64,000 nt of DNA from Pseudotabrizicola sp051200875 (GCF_051200875.1 NZ_CP195191.1:372001-436000); one strand, 5' to 3'. Counted from the first letter of the stretch, positions 41,365 through 50,583 are shown. Numbers and translations: made by a program. Notes: a model not told the origin generated them from the sequence alone.

Positions 41365-43023
41365 ATGCGTCACGGTGGTCGTGTTCTGGTCGAAAGTCTG
41401 GTTGCGCTTGGGGCGCGAAAGGCTTTTGGGGTGCCGGGCGAAAGTTACCTTGCTGTTCTGGATGCTCTACATGATACGCACGGACGTTTAGATTTCGTGA
41501 ATTGTCGGAACGAAGGCGGTGCGGCCTTCATGGCGGCGGCTTGGGGCAAGCTGACGGGGAGCCCCGGAATTTGCATGGTGACGCGTGGGCCGGGGGTCAC
41601 GAACGCGTCGATTGGCATTCACACCGCGATGCAGGATTCAGCGCCGATGATCTGCTTTGTGGGGCAGGTTGGCACGGATATGAAGGGCCGCGAGGCCTTT
41701 CAGGAAATCGACTATCGCGCCGTCTTTGGAACGATGGCGAAATGGGCTACCGAGATTGATCAGGTCGAACGGATTCCCGAAATTCTTTCAAGAGCTTGGA
41801 CAATGGCCGTAACCGGACGCCCTGGTCCTGTTGTGGTGGCCTTGCCCGAAGACGTGCTTTCCTCGGAAACCGACGCTCCGGCCCTTTTGGGGCCAGTGCG
41901 GATGGCTGATCCGTCGCCAGATCCGGCAGCCCTGCAAGACGCGCTTTCTGCTTTACGGTCGTCGCACAAGCCCTTGATTATACTGGGTGGCTGCAACTGG
42001 ACCGAGGAGGGGAAGGCGGCGTTACAGGCCTTTGCCGAAACCTCGAATATTCCGGTTGTGGCGGCTTTCCGCTATCAGGACATGTTTGACAACCATTCGT
42101 CCGTCTATTCAGGGGAAGCGGGCGTTGGTATGCCGGCACATGTCAAATCCTTGATTCAAAAGGCGGATTGTATCTTGGCGATCAATGTCCGCTTTGGCGA
42201 AATGACGACCGACGGCTATACGCTGTTGCAGGTTCCAGACCCGAAACAGCGCCTGATCCATGTGCATTCCAGCGCCTTGGAGATCGGAAAAATCTATCGC
42301 CCGGAAATCGGAATTGTGAGCGGTCCCAATGCTTTGGCTGCTGCTCTTAAACCTGTTTCCGGGGCGTGGGGTGGCTGGGCGAAGGCGGCGCGGGAGGGGT
42401 ATTTGGCGACCTTTGATCTGCCGCCGCAACCTTCCCCTGTCGATATGGGGTTGGTGACGGCCCATCTGCGCGAGGTTTTGCCAGAGGATGTCGTGATCAC
42501 CAACGGCGCCGGAAACTTTGCCTATTGGCCCAATAAGGCCATGAAATACGGGAGGAATTCCCGACTTCTGGCACCGCAGTCGGGGGCGATGGGCTACGGG
42601 GTTCCAGCGGCGATTGCGGCCAAGGTGGCGGACCCCAAGCGCTGTGTGCTGTGCTTTGCCGGGGATGGTGATTTTCAGATGAATTTTCAAGAGCTTGCGA
42701 CGGCTTCTCAATATGGTGCCGCGCCGGTTATCCTGATCTTGAACAACGGCATCTATGGCACGATCCGCGCCCACCAAGAGCGGCATTATCCGGCGCGGGT
42801 GTCCGGGACGGATATGGTCAGCCCGGATTTCACCATGATTGCAAAGGCTTACGGATTTCATGGCGAGCGGGTGGAAAAGACCGAAGACTTCCCCGCTGCA
42901 CTGGAGCGCGCGCTTGCCAGCCCCACCGGTGCGGTCCTGGATCTGAACACTTCGGCCGAAGCCCTGACCCCACGCCAAAGCCTGAGCGCGATGCGCGAAG
43001 CCGCGTTGAAGGTCCACGCCTAG
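41365..43023 (+). CDS. Thiamine-diphosphate-dependent enzyme, acetolactate synthase large-subunit-like
   Basis: A 552-residue ThDP enzyme with the three-domain POX/ALS layout. The pyrimidine-binding domain has the activating Glu in NCRNEGGAAFMAAAWG, and the ThDP/Mg motif is GDGDFQMNFQELATASQYGAAPVILILNNGIYG. The start is ATG 41365 with GGAGAGAG upstream. No small regulatory subunit gene follows, and the substrate-channel residues differ from textbook IlvB, so it may be a different carboligase or decarboxylase. Its nearness to ilvD is the only hint of a branched-chain role. It is too short and too different to be the missing IolD. Confidence 0.82.
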   Translation: MRHGGRVLVESLVALGARKAFGVPGESYLAVLDALHDTHGRLDFVNCRNEGGAAFMAAAWGKLTGSPGICMVTRGPGVTNASIGIHTAMQDSAPMICFVGQVGTDMKGREAFQEIDYRAVFGTMAKWATEIDQVERIPEILSRAWTMAVTGRPGPVVVALPEDVLSSETDAPALLGPVRMADPSPDPAALQDALSALRSSHKPLIILGGCNWTEEGKAALQAFAETSNIPVVAAFRYQDMFDNHSSVYSGEAGVGMPAHVKSLIQKADCILAINVRFGEMTTDGYTLLQVPDPKQRLIHVHSSALEIGKIYRPEIGIVSGPNALAAALKPVSGAWGGWAKAAREGYLATFDLPPQPSPVDMGLVTAHLREVLPEDVVITNGAGNFAYWPNKAMKYGRNSRLLAPQSGAMGYGVPAAIAAKVADPKRCVLCFAGDGDFQMNFQELATASQYGAAPVILILNNGIYGTIRAHQERHYPARVSGTDMVSPDFTMIAKAYGFHGERVEKTEDFPAALERALASPTGAVLDLNTSAEALTPRQSLSAMREAALKVHA

Positions 43024-43069
43024 GGCGTATTGCAGCCGTGGTTTTCGCGTGGTGATCCCGTGTTCTTTC

Positions 43070-43091
43070 CGTGGTCACAGCGAGGACCACG
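43070..43091. terminator. Possible weak hairpin between convergent genes
   Basis: CGTGGTC and GACCACG form a 7-bp stem with an 8-bp loop between the stop of the ThDP enzyme and that of the dihydroxyacetone kinase. There is no convincing T run on either strand. Confidence 0.3.
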
Positions 43092-43102
43092 AAAATCGCG
43101 GC

Positions 43103-44734
43103 TTAGCTCGCCAGATCCTCGAACATCCGGGCGACACCTTCGGCTCCGGGATCGTTATGACCGGCGAGCTTGTCGGCCCCCAGATAGCTCGCCCGTCCGG
43201 CCTTGGCGCGGGTCATTTTCGCGGTTGCCTCAGCCCCGGCGCGGGCCGCCGTCGCGGCAGCTTTGACGCCGTTCGGCAGCGCCGCAAGCGCGGGGGCGAG
43301 GGCGTCGATCATGGTGCGGTCGCCGGGTTTCGCGCCACCCACCTGCATCACGCGGTCAAGGCCAGCCGAAAGCGCCCCGATCCAGTTCTTCCCGCTGGCC
43401 GAGGCGTCGCCTGCGGCGGCGAAGAAGATCGCCAGCAAAACACCCGATGAGCCGCCCATCGTTTGCGCCAGTTCCATGCCGATGGCACGGTAAAGCTGCG
43501 TCGGGTCGGCCAAGGGCAATTTGTCGAGCCGCGCCAGCAAAGCGCGAGAGGCCCCGGCAAGGGTCGATCCGGTATCGCCATCGCCCGATTTCGCATCCAG
43601 TGCATTCAAGGCAGCCTCGGCCGAGATCAGGGCGTTGCAGCATTGCGCCAGAAGGACGCGTCGTTGCGGATGCGACGAAGGCTCTGGTTGAATGGGGGTA
43701 AGGCCATCGGGCAGGGGGCGAACCCCGACCTCGGCAAAACTGGCCAGCCCCGGCCACGAGGGAGGCGAGACCGGGGCGGCCAGAGCCTCGACCTGTTCGG
43801 ACGTCACGGGGAGGAGAGAGACCGAGAAGCCGTGCATGTCGAGGGAAGTCATCAGGGCGGCGGGACCGATGATCCATTTGATCCGCCCGCCCAAGGCGGA
43901 ACGGGCGAGTTCTTCGGCCAGAACGCTCATTTCCAAGGGGGTGGTGGAGCCGAGATTGTTCAAGAGCGCGACATGATCGGCGCTGCCGGCATGGGGCAGC
44001 AGTCGGTCGACGACCATCGACATGGCCGCGCGGGCACCCGAGAAATCGACCTGCTCGACGCCCGCTTCGCCGTGGATACCGAGGCCAAGTTCGGCTTTGC
44101 CGGTGCCAATGCGGTCTTCTTTCGGGCTGCCGGGGACAGTGCAGGTGTCAAGGCTCATCCCGATAGAGATGGTTCCGGTGATGACCGCCTGCGCCGCAGC
44201 GGCCACGGTTTCCAAGCTGGCCCCCTGTTCGGCAAGCGCACCTGCGACCTTGTGCACGAAAAGTGTTCCGGCGACGCCGCGCGCCTGTGGCAGATCCGGC
44301 AGGGCGATATCGTCATCGACGATGACCATGGCGACCTTTAGCCCGAAGGCGCGGGCGCGTTCGGCAGCAAGGCCGAAGTTCAGCCTGTCGCCGGTATAGT
44401 TCTTTACGATCAAAAGACAGCCCGCCTTGCCTGTGACGGCAAGGATGCCAGCCAGAACCGCGTCAACGGAAGGGGAGGCGAAGACATCGCCGCAAACCGC
44501 CGCCGTCAGCATGCCCTTGCCGACAAAGCCTGCATGGCTGGGTTCATGCCCCGATCCGCCGCCCGAGACGAGCGCGACCTTGCCGCCATCGCGGGATCGG
44601 TCCCAATCGGCGCGGGTGACGACGCGGATATGGGGATAGCCGTCAAGCCGCGCCAAGGCGCCGCCCGAGGCCCTGACAAGACCGTCGATCGCTTCGGTGA
44701 CCAGCGATTCCTTGGAATTCATGAACTGTTTCAT
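43103..44734 (-). CDS. Dihydroxyacetone kinase, DhaK-DhaL fusion (ATP-dependent type)
   Basis: A 543-residue protein that phosphorylates dihydroxyacetone to DHAP. The DhaK half has GGGSGHEPSHAGFVGKGML (residues 58-76) and the covalent-binding His221 in LGIHGEAGVEQ. The DhaL half carries the ATP/Mg site DAKSGDGDTGSTL and TMGGSSGVLLAIFF. The one-chain form uses ATP rather than the PTS phosphoryl donor. A GGGGGAG ribosome site lies before the ATG, 12 bp after the last ABC ATPase gene, so it is the final gene of the importer operon. This implies that the imported polyol ends up as dihydroxyacetone or a similar keto-triose; other trioses/tetruloses are possible substrates. Confidence 0.9.
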   Translation of the reverse strand: MKQFMNSKESLVTEAIDGLVRASGGALARLDGYPHIRVVTRADWDRSRDGGKVALVSGGGSGHEPSHAGFVGKGMLTAAVCGDVFASPSVDAVLAGILAVTGKAGCLLIVKNYTGDRLNFGLAAERARAFGLKVAMVIVDDDIALPDLPQARGVAGTLFVHKVAGALAEQGASLETVAAAAQAVITGTISIGMSLDTCTVPGSPKEDRIGTGKAELGLGIHGEAGVEQVDFSGARAAMSMVVDRLLPHAGSADHVALLNNLGSTTPLEMSVLAEELARSALGGRIKWIIGPAALMTSLDMHGFSVSLLPVTSEQVEALAAPVSPPSWPGLASFAEVGVRPLPDGLTPIQPEPSSHPQRRVLLAQCCNALISAEAALNALDAKSGDGDTGSTLAGASRALLARLDKLPLADPTQLYRAIGMELAQTMGGSSGVLLAIFFAAAGDASASGKNWIGALSAGLDRVMQVGGAKPGDRTMIDALAPALAALPNGVKAAATAARAGAEATAKMTRAKAGRASYLGADKLAGHNDPGAEGVARMFEDLAS

Positions 44735-44745
44735 CGAAACTCCCC

Positions 44746-45738
44746 CTAGATGCGGTTGCCGCTGGCGTCGAACCAGAGCGGGTTTTGCGGGCTGATCTTC
44801 AGGTTGTCGCCCGAGGTCAGGGTGGTGTGCGGATCGGCCAGCGTCACGATGTCATGATCGCCGAGTGTCAGGTGCAGGCGCGTCTGGTCGCCCAGATGTT
44901 CGACCCGGCGCACGGTGGCGGGAAGGCCTTCACCGGTCACTATGGATTCAGGGCGCAGACCAATGGTTCTTGCGCCCGCAGGGGCGGCGCCAAAGGTATC
45001 GGCCGGCAGCAGGGTGATCCGCGGCTGGCCAAGACGTGTGGCGACATAGGTGGAAACCGGGTTTTCATAGATCTCACGCGGGGGGCCGAATTGCACCAGC
45101 CGACCGTGATCGAGGACGCCGATATGGGTGGCCATGGTCATCGCCTCGATCTGGTCATGGGTGACATAGAGGAAGGTTGCCCCCAATTCGGCATGGATGC
45201 GCTTGAGTTCCACCCGCAGATCGGCCCGAAGTTTTGCGTCCAACGAGGAGAGGGGTTCGTCCATCAGGTAGATGCGTGGCTCTCGGACCAAGGCGCGTCC
45301 GATCGAGACGCGCTGCATCTCGCCCCCCGAAAGTTGGGTCGCCTTGTTGTCCAGCTTATGCGCGATCCGCAGCGATTGCGCGACTTGGGCGACGCGGGTG
45401 GCGATCTGGTCCTCGGGCATGTTGATGACCGGAGAACGCAGTGGGAAGGCGAGATTGTCGCGGACCGAAAGGTGGGGGTAGAGCGAGTATTGCTGAAACA
45501 CCATTGCGATGTCGCGCTGCGCGGGCGTGTCGTTCAGGACCGATCGCCCTGCAATGGTGATGTCACCGGTGTCCGGCGCATCCAGCCCGGCGATCAGCCG
45601 CAGCGTGGTGGTCTTACCGGCGCCCGTGGGGCCAAGCAGGACGACGAAACTGCCATCGGGAATGATCATCGTCACATCCCGCAGTGCCTCGGTTGCACCA
45701 AAGGATTTCGAGACGTTCTTGAGCGTGACCTCAGCCAT
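44746..45738 (-). CDS. ABC transporter ATP-binding protein, glycerol/polyol importer (GlpT-like)
   Basis: A 330-residue carbohydrate-uptake-type ATPase. It has Walker A GPTGAGKTT, signature LSGGEMQR, Walker B IYLMDEPLSSLD and switch YVTHDQIEAMTMA, with a C-terminal regulatory (TOBE) region. The ATG at 45738 overlaps the stop of the other ATPase by 8 bp. Two distinct ATPases in one importer is the arrangement of the rhizobial glycerol transporter GlpSTPQUV. Confidence 0.88.
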   Translation of the reverse strand: MAEVTLKNVSKSFGATEALRDVTMIIPDGSFVVLLGPTGAGKTTTLRLIAGLDAPDTGDITIAGRSVLNDTPAQRDIAMVFQQYSLYPHLSVRDNLAFPLRSPVINMPEDQIATRVAQVAQSLRIAHKLDNKATQLSGGEMQRVSIGRALVREPRIYLMDEPLSSLDAKLRADLRVELKRIHAELGATFLYVTHDQIEAMTMATHIGVLDHGRLVQFGPPREIYENPVSTYVATRLGQPRITLLPADTFGAAPAGARTIGLRPESIVTGEGLPATVRRVEHLGDQTRLHLTLGDHDIVTLADPHTTLTSGDNLKISPQNPLWFDASGNRI

Positions 45739-46828
45739 GGAACACCCCCTGATTTGCGGATGTGCGGAAGGCGCGGCCCGACCCCGCATCAAAGACGGAA
45801 AGGGTGGGGGCGAGGAAGGACATGCCAACAGTTTCGCCGACACGCGCTACAGTTCCCGAGGGGATGCGGGCTTTCAGGGTGCCATGGGCCGCGTCGATGG
45901 TGACGATCTGGGTGGTGCCCAGATATTCAGTGGCACTGATCCGGCCGCGATAGAGGCCGCTGTCTGTCAGCGCGATATGTTCGGGCCGGACGCCAAGGAC
46001 AAGGTCGCGGGCCGAAACTTCCTCTTGCAACTGTGGGGTCTCGATCTGCTGGCCGCCAAGAATGACGCCCGTATCGCCGCCCCGGAAACTGCCGTTGAAG
46101 CGCAGGAAGTTCATCGCCGGGCTGCCGATGAAATCGGCCACGAACATGGTGGCGGGGTGGTCGTAGATTTCCTGCGGGGTGCCGAACTGTTCGACGACGC
46201 CGTGGTTCATCACCACGATCTTGTCGCCCATCTGCATCGCCTCCAGCTGGTCATGGGTGACATAGACGGTGGTGGCTTTCATGCGGTCATGGAGCGCCCG
46301 CAGCTCTTCCGCCATGTGTTCGCGAAACTCGGCATCCAGCGCGCCAAGGGGTTCGTCCATCATGAAGGCTTTGGGGCGGCGGACAATCGCCCGGCCCAAG
46401 GCCACGCGCTGACGGTCGCCACCGGAAAGGCCCGAGACCGGTTTGTCAAGAATGTCGGTGATATCAAGGATCCGCGCGACCTCGGCCACCCGCTCGCGCA
46501 CCTGCGTTTTGGGCAGGCCTTGGCTGACCAGCGGATAGCTGATGTTCTTGCGGACGTTCATATGCGGGTAAAGCGCGAACATCTGAAAGACCATGGCGAT
46601 GTCGCGCTGCGATGCGGGTTTCTGACTGACATCCTCGCCATCAATCAAAATCTCGCCCGACGTTGGCAGTTCCAGCCCGGCGATCATCCTCAATGTCGTT
46701 GTCTTGCCGCAGCCCGAGGGGCCAAGCAGCATAAAGAACTCGCCATCGCCGATGGTGAAACTGCTTTGCTTGACGGCGGTGAAATTTCCAAATTCTTTCC
46801 GCAAGTTGCGGATCACGATCTCGGCCAC
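45731..46828 (-). CDS. ABC transporter ATP-binding protein, glycerol/polyol importer (GlpS-like)
   Basis: A 365-residue ATPase with Walker A GPSGCGKTT, signature LSGGDRQR, Walker B AFMMDEPLGALD and switch YVTHDQLEAMQMGD, then a TOBE region with VRPEHIALTDSG. The start is a GTG at 46828, whose CGGAGT ribosome site overlaps the stop of the preceding small membrane gene 4 bp upstream. It pairs with the following ATPase, probably as a heterodimer. Confidence 0.89.
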   Translation of the reverse strand: MAEIVIRNLRKEFGNFTAVKQSSFTIGDGEFFMLLGPSGCGKTTTLRMIAGLELPTSGEILIDGEDVSQKPASQRDIAMVFQMFALYPHMNVRKNISYPLVSQGLPKTQVRERVAEVARILDITDILDKPVSGLSGGDRQRVALGRAIVRRPKAFMMDEPLGALDAEFREHMAEELRALHDRMKATTVYVTHDQLEAMQMGDKIVVMNHGVVEQFGTPQEIYDHPATMFVADFIGSPAMNFLRFNGSFRGGDTGVILGGQQIETPQLQEEVSARDLVLGVRPEHIALTDSGLYRGRISATEYLGTTQIVTIDAAHGTLKARIPSGTVARVGETVGMSFLAPTLSVFDAGSGRAFRTSANQGVFHG

Positions 46829-46832
46829 AGGC

Positions 46833-47021
46833 TTACTCCGGGAAGTGGCTGGTGATGATGAACATTACAGTTCCCACCAGAGTGACGAGGAAAGACCAGG
46901 TGTAGGCCCACAGAAAGAAGGGCTGCATCAGCATGAAAACGCCAAGGGCGATCAGGATGGTTGCCAGCATCTCCCACGAGCCGCGGCGAAAGCGGACAAG
47001 ACCGTTCAGAAAACCGTGCAT
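46833..47021 (-). CDS. Small membrane protein of the polyol importer operon (GlpU-like position)
   Basis: A 62-residue protein, MHGFLNGLVRFRRGSWEMLATILIALGVFMLMQPFFLWAYTWSFLVTLVGTVMFIITSHFPE, with two transmembrane helices. A GGAGCACAG ribosome site precedes the ATG, and the stop is 4 bp before the next gene. It sits between permeases and ATPases, the place of the small GlpU protein in rhizobial glycerol transporters. Its role is unknown; an accessory transporter subunit is a reasonable guess. Confidence 0.82.
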   Translation of the reverse strand: MHGFLNGLVRFRRGSWEMLATILIALGVFMLMQPFFLWAYTWSFLVTLVGTVMFIITSHFPE

Positions 47022-47032
47022 GGCTGTGCTCC

Positions 47033-47116
47033 ATTTTCTGTCTCGAAATATCCCCGCCGGAGGCTTCCCCGGCTGGCGGCAGGTGCCTCCGGCGGGGATA
47101 TTTTCCGACAGAAAAT
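47033..47116. repeat. Long palindromic intergenic repeat (REP-like)
   Basis: The left arm (47033-47064) and right arm (47085-47116) pair over about 30 positions with few mismatches: outer ATTTTCTGTC / GACAGAAAAT, inner ATATCCCCGCCGGAGGC / GCCTCCGGCGGGGATAT, around a 20-bp loop. It lies inside an operon, between a permease gene and the small membrane gene, and could act as a transcript-stabilising or partial termination hairpin. Confidence 0.75.
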
Positions 47117-47130
47117 TTTGATATGATTGA

Positions 47131-48072
47131 TCATTTTCGCACCGCCCCGAAGGTGATCCCGCGCAAGAGGTGTTTGCGAAGCAGGATGGTGAAGATCATG
47201 ACGGGCAGAAGGAAGATTGTTGCGCCTGCGGCCACGGCGGGCCAGTCCTGACCGCCGACGCCGATGATTGTGGGGATAAAGGGCGGCGCGGTCTGGGCGG
47301 TGCCTGAGGTCAAGAGAACAGCAAAGGCATATTCGTTCCAGGCAAAGATCAGGCAAAAGATCGCGGTCGATGCGATGCCGGTTGCGGCCTGTGGCAGCAC
47401 GACTTTGCGGAAAGCCTGAAAGCGGGTGTAGCCGTCGATCAGTGCCGCCTCTTCATATTCGCGCGGAATTTCGTCGATAAACCCTTTCAGCAACCAGACC
47501 GCCAGCGAGATGTTCACGGCCGTATAAAGCAGGATCATGCCCAGATGCGTGTCCGAGAGGCCCAGTTCGCGATACATCAGGAAAATCGGGATGGCGACGG
47601 CGATGGGGGGCATCATCCGGGTAGACAGGATAAAGAACAGAAGATCGTCCTTCAGCGGCACCTTGAAGCGCGAGAAGGCATAGGCCGCGAGCGTTCCAAG
47701 GAAGATCGACAGGAAGGTCGAGCCGAAGCCGATGATGACCGAGTTCATGAACCGCTCGCCAAAGCGGCTAGGCCCTGCGATGACCATGCCTTGGTCCCGC
47801 ACGATCTGGTCATACCATGTTTCGGCCGGGGGCAGGGCGGCAAAGGCGTCTTGTGCCACGCGGGTGCGTGTGGTGAAGAGGTTCACATAACCTTCGAGGC
47901 TGGGTTCGAAGACGACCTTGGGCGGATAACTGATGCTGTCAGGCCCGGATTTGAAGCCGGTCGAGATGATCCAAGCCAGTGGGATCAGCGTGATGACCAT
48001 GTAGAGGGTGACCAGCACGGCGGCGACAAGTTTCGAGCGGCCAGTGGGTTCGGTGACGGAATAGGCGCTCAT
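47131..48072 (-). CDS. ABC transporter permease, glycerol/polyol importer (MalG/GlpQ-like)
   Basis: A 313-residue permease with an N-terminal helix VAAVLVTLYMVITLIPLAWIISTGF and EAA loop EEAALIDGYTRFQAFRKVVLPQAATGIASTAIFCLIFAWNEYAFAVLLT, characteristic of MalG-type sugar permeases. The ATG at 48072 overlaps the previous permease stop (ATGA). It partners the MalF-like permease. Confidence 0.91.
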   Translation of the reverse strand: MSAYSVTEPTGRSKLVAAVLVTLYMVITLIPLAWIISTGFKSGPDSISYPPKVVFEPSLEGYVNLFTTRTRVAQDAFAALPPAETWYDQIVRDQGMVIAGPSRFGERFMNSVIIGFGSTFLSIFLGTLAAYAFSRFKVPLKDDLLFFILSTRMMPPIAVAIPIFLMYRELGLSDTHLGMILLYTAVNISLAVWLLKGFIDEIPREYEEAALIDGYTRFQAFRKVVLPQAATGIASTAIFCLIFAWNEYAFAVLLTSGTAQTAPPFIPTIIGVGGQDWPAVAAGATIFLLPVMIFTILLRKHLLRGITFGAVRK

Positions 48073-49016
48073 CTTTCTTTCACCTTGTTCAGGGCTTTGA
48101 CATAGATAGAGGCAAGGCCAAAGACCGTGACGAAAAGGATGATCGCATAGGCCGAGGAATAGCCGGTGCGCCACTTTTCAAAGGCTTCGCGTTTCAGGTC
48201 GATGCTGGCCAGCAGGGTTTCATTGCCGGGGCCACCGCCCGTCAGCAGAACGACCATGTCGAACATCTTGAAGTTTTCGATGCCGCGGAACAGGACGGCG
48301 AGCATCAGGAAGGGCAGAACCATCGGAATGGTGATCGTCCAGAATTGCCGCCATTTGCTGGCGCGGTCGATTTCGGCGGCTTCATAGATGTAGTCGGGGA
48401 TGGACCGCAGACCGGCGAGGCAGATCAGCATCACGAAAGGTGTCCACATCCATGTATCGACAATGATGATCGACCATTTCGCAAGGCCGCCGGGGCCAAG
48501 CATGGAAAAGCTGGAAGCCGGGATGCCCGTGAAAAGCTCGACCACATAATTGATCAGGCCAATTTGCGGTTGGTAGAGAAAGGTCCAGAAATTGCCGACC
48601 ACGGCGGGCGACAGCATCATGGGCAGCACGATCAGGGTCGTCAGTAGATCATTTCCCTTGAACTTGCGGTTAATCAGCCAAGCCAGCGAAAAGCCGATGA
48701 TGACCTGCAAGGTGATGGTCCAGATCAGGAAATGGGCCGTCGTCTGCATATTGGCCCAGATGCCGTCATCGGTCAGGATGCGGGTGTAGTTGCGAAGGCC
48801 CACCCATTCGACCTCGCGCCCCGGGCGGTTGGCTGCGTAATTGGTGAAGGACAGCCGCACCGTCCAGATCAGTGGGAAGATATTGATTGCCAGCAGAAGG
48901 AAGATCGTGGGGGCCACGAAAAGCCATGCGATGGCGCGATCCGACAGGCCACGGACCCGCCGCGCCACAGAGGGCGGGGTCGCGTGCGCCAATCTGTCGA
49001 TGGGCGTGTGTGACAT
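48069..49016 (-). CDS. ABC transporter permease, glycerol/polyol importer (MalF/GlpP-like)
   Basis: A 315-residue permease. It has a first helix AIAWLFVAPTIFLLLAINIFPLIWTVRLSFTNY and EAA loop IYEAAEIDRASKWRQFWTITIPMVLPFLMLAVLFRGIENFKMFDMVVLLTGGGPGNETLL, typical of MalF-type permeases. It lies 56 bp after the binding-protein gene. Confidence 0.92.
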   Translation of the reverse strand: MSHTPIDRLAHATPPSVARRVRGLSDRAIAWLFVAPTIFLLLAINIFPLIWTVRLSFTNYAANRPGREVEWVGLRNYTRILTDDGIWANMQTTAHFLIWTITLQVIIGFSLAWLINRKFKGNDLLTTLIVLPMMLSPAVVGNFWTFLYQPQIGLINYVVELFTGIPASSFSMLGPGGLAKWSIIIVDTWMWTPFVMLICLAGLRSIPDYIYEAAEIDRASKWRQFWTITIPMVLPFLMLAVLFRGIENFKMFDMVVLLTGGGPGNETLLASIDLKREAFEKWRTGYSSAYAIILFVTVFGLASIYVKALNKVKER

Positions 49017-49072
49017 GGGGCGTTCCAGGAAAAAGGGGCGCCGGAGGGTAGGGGCCGGCGCCCGAGGGGAGC

Positions 49073-50389
49073 TTAGAGCTTGCCTTCGTCTTCGAAGACT
49101 TCGGTCCAGTCAGCAATCAGACCATCAAGCGCTTCTTTTGCGGTGCCCTGATCGGCGACAATGTAGTTGTGCAGGCGTTCCTGCATGGCCAAGAGCAGCG
49201 AGGCATAGGCCGGCTCCTGCCAGAAGTCCTGAACGCCGCCCATAGCTTCGAGGAAGTCGCCGGCGAAGGGGGCTGTGTTCACGAAGTTCGGGTCGTCCAG
49301 CACAGCCTTGTGGCAGGAATAGCCGCCCATCGACCACCATTTCTTTTGCACATCAGGATTGGCGAACCATTTGATGTATTCCAGCGCGCCATCCATGTTG
49401 TCGGTGTAGGACACAACCGAGATGCCCTGTCCGCCAAGGGTGGAGCCGGCCTGATTTTGCGGCGGGTTCACGAAGAAATCGATCTTGTCGCCGCCGGTAT
49501 TGGGGTCGGCATAGAGGCCCGGGAAGAAGGCGAACCAGTTCATCGCCATTGCCACCTGACCGGATTTGAAGGCGTCAAGCGACTGTTCCATATAGGCGTT
49601 GTCATACCCGGGCGGGGTCGCGGTCTTGTAGAATTCCTTATAGAATTCAAGTGCCTCGACCGCGGCGGGAGAGTTCACCGCGCCTTCCATATCATAGGCG
49701 CCCGGGGTGTTTTCATATTTGAAGCCCCAAGCATAAAGCGCGCCGGTAGCGCCCATGGTGATGCCTTCGGACCCGCGCTCGGTAAAGATCGAGGCGCCGT
49801 AGACCTTTTGCCCGTCAATCTCACGTCCTTGGAAGAACTGGGCGATTTCAAGGAGTTCCTTTTGGGTCTTTGGTTCGGCCAGATCACGGCCGTACTTTTC
49901 CTTGAAGGCGGTCTGAATGTCTTCGCGAGCGAACCAGTCCTTGCGATAGAACCAGCCATTGGCATCCCCCATCGCCGGCAGGGCGTAGTAATTCGGTGTG
50001 CCTTTGGGCCATGTGGAATAAGCGTAAACCGTTGCCGGGGCGAAGTCGTCCATGCTGATCGCGTTGGCGTCGAAGAAGTCGTTCAGCTTCACATAGTGAC
50101 CATTCTCGGCGCCGCCGCCGATCCACTGGCTATCCCCAATCAAAAGGTCGCAAAGCTGGCCACCCGAGTTCAGTTCGTTCAGCATACGGTCGGCAAAATT
50201 CGGCCAAGGAACGAATTCGAAGTTCATCTTGATGCCGGATTGCGCCTCGAAATCCTTCGAGAGTTCCACCAGCGCGTTTGCCGGGTCCCAGGCTGCCCAG
50301 CACAGAGTCAATTCATTGCTTTGCGCCGATGCTGCGTCAGCCGTTAAAAGGGCGGCAACCGCAGTTGCCGTCAGAAATTTGGCCTTCAT
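49073..50389 (-). CDS. Extracellular solute-binding protein (family 1), polyol importer
   Basis: A 438-residue periplasmic protein with signal peptide MKAKFLTATAVAALLTADAASAQSNE (cleavage after ASA). The mature part LTLCWAAWDPANALVELSKDFEAQSGIKMNFEFVPWPNFADRMLNELNSGG is a family-1 sugar-type binding fold. ATG 50389 has GAGGAATTCC in front. It is the first gene of the leftward operon of binding protein, permeases, small membrane protein, two ATPases and dihydroxyacetone kinase. By gene content the ligand is probably glycerol, dihydroxyacetone or a short polyol. Confidence 0.9.
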   Translation of the reverse strand: MKAKFLTATAVAALLTADAASAQSNELTLCWAAWDPANALVELSKDFEAQSGIKMNFEFVPWPNFADRMLNELNSGGQLCDLLIGDSQWIGGGAENGHYVKLNDFFDANAISMDDFAPATVYAYSTWPKGTPNYYALPAMGDANGWFYRKDWFAREDIQTAFKEKYGRDLAEPKTQKELLEIAQFFQGREIDGQKVYGASIFTERGSEGITMGATGALYAWGFKYENTPGAYDMEGAVNSPAAVEALEFYKEFYKTATPPGYDNAYMEQSLDAFKSGQVAMAMNWFAFFPGLYADPNTGGDKIDFFVNPPQNQAGSTLGGQGISVVSYTDNMDGALEYIKWFANPDVQKKWWSMGGYSCHKAVLDDPNFVNTAPFAGDFLEAMGGVQDFWQEPAYASLLLAMQERLHNYIVADQGTAKEALDGLIADWTEVFEDEGKL

Positions 50390-50512
50390 TGGAATTCCTC
50401 CCATGGATGTTTGGTGTGCCGTGCGCGGTCTCAGCAAAAATGCGGTGCTGTGCCGGGCCTTCTGTCGCTGAAAAGGACGTTACGCGGCTTTGTTCGGGCC
50501 TGTCCAGCATTT

Positions 50513-50530
50513 TTGAGGTGCGTACCTCAA
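50513..50530. promoter_or_regulatory. LacI-type operator upstream of the polyol importer operon
   Basis: TTGAGGT-GCGT-ACCTCAA, a perfect inverted repeat with 7-bp arms, 124 bp upstream of the binding-protein start and 54 bp downstream of the LacI-family gene's stop. It shares the TGAGGT half-site with the palindrome in front of that gene. Confidence 0.6.
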
Positions 50531-50583
50531 ATTCAAATCGGCATATGGGTTCAAAGGGCTTTGAGGGCCGTTTTCAGGGGGTG

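Noticed and set aside
41365..43023. The ThDP enzyme as the missing inositol-pathway IolD
   Set aside because: It is about 60-80 residues shorter than IolD, lies 34 kb away beside ilvD and looks more like acetolactate synthase.
45509..46855. A 448-codon plus-strand frame opposite the two ABC ATPases
   Set aside because: Shadow of two clear ATPase genes with Walker motifs on the minus strand.
49169..50347. A 392-codon plus-strand frame opposite the solute-binding protein
   Set aside because: The minus strand encodes a binding protein with signal peptide; the antisense frame has no family features.
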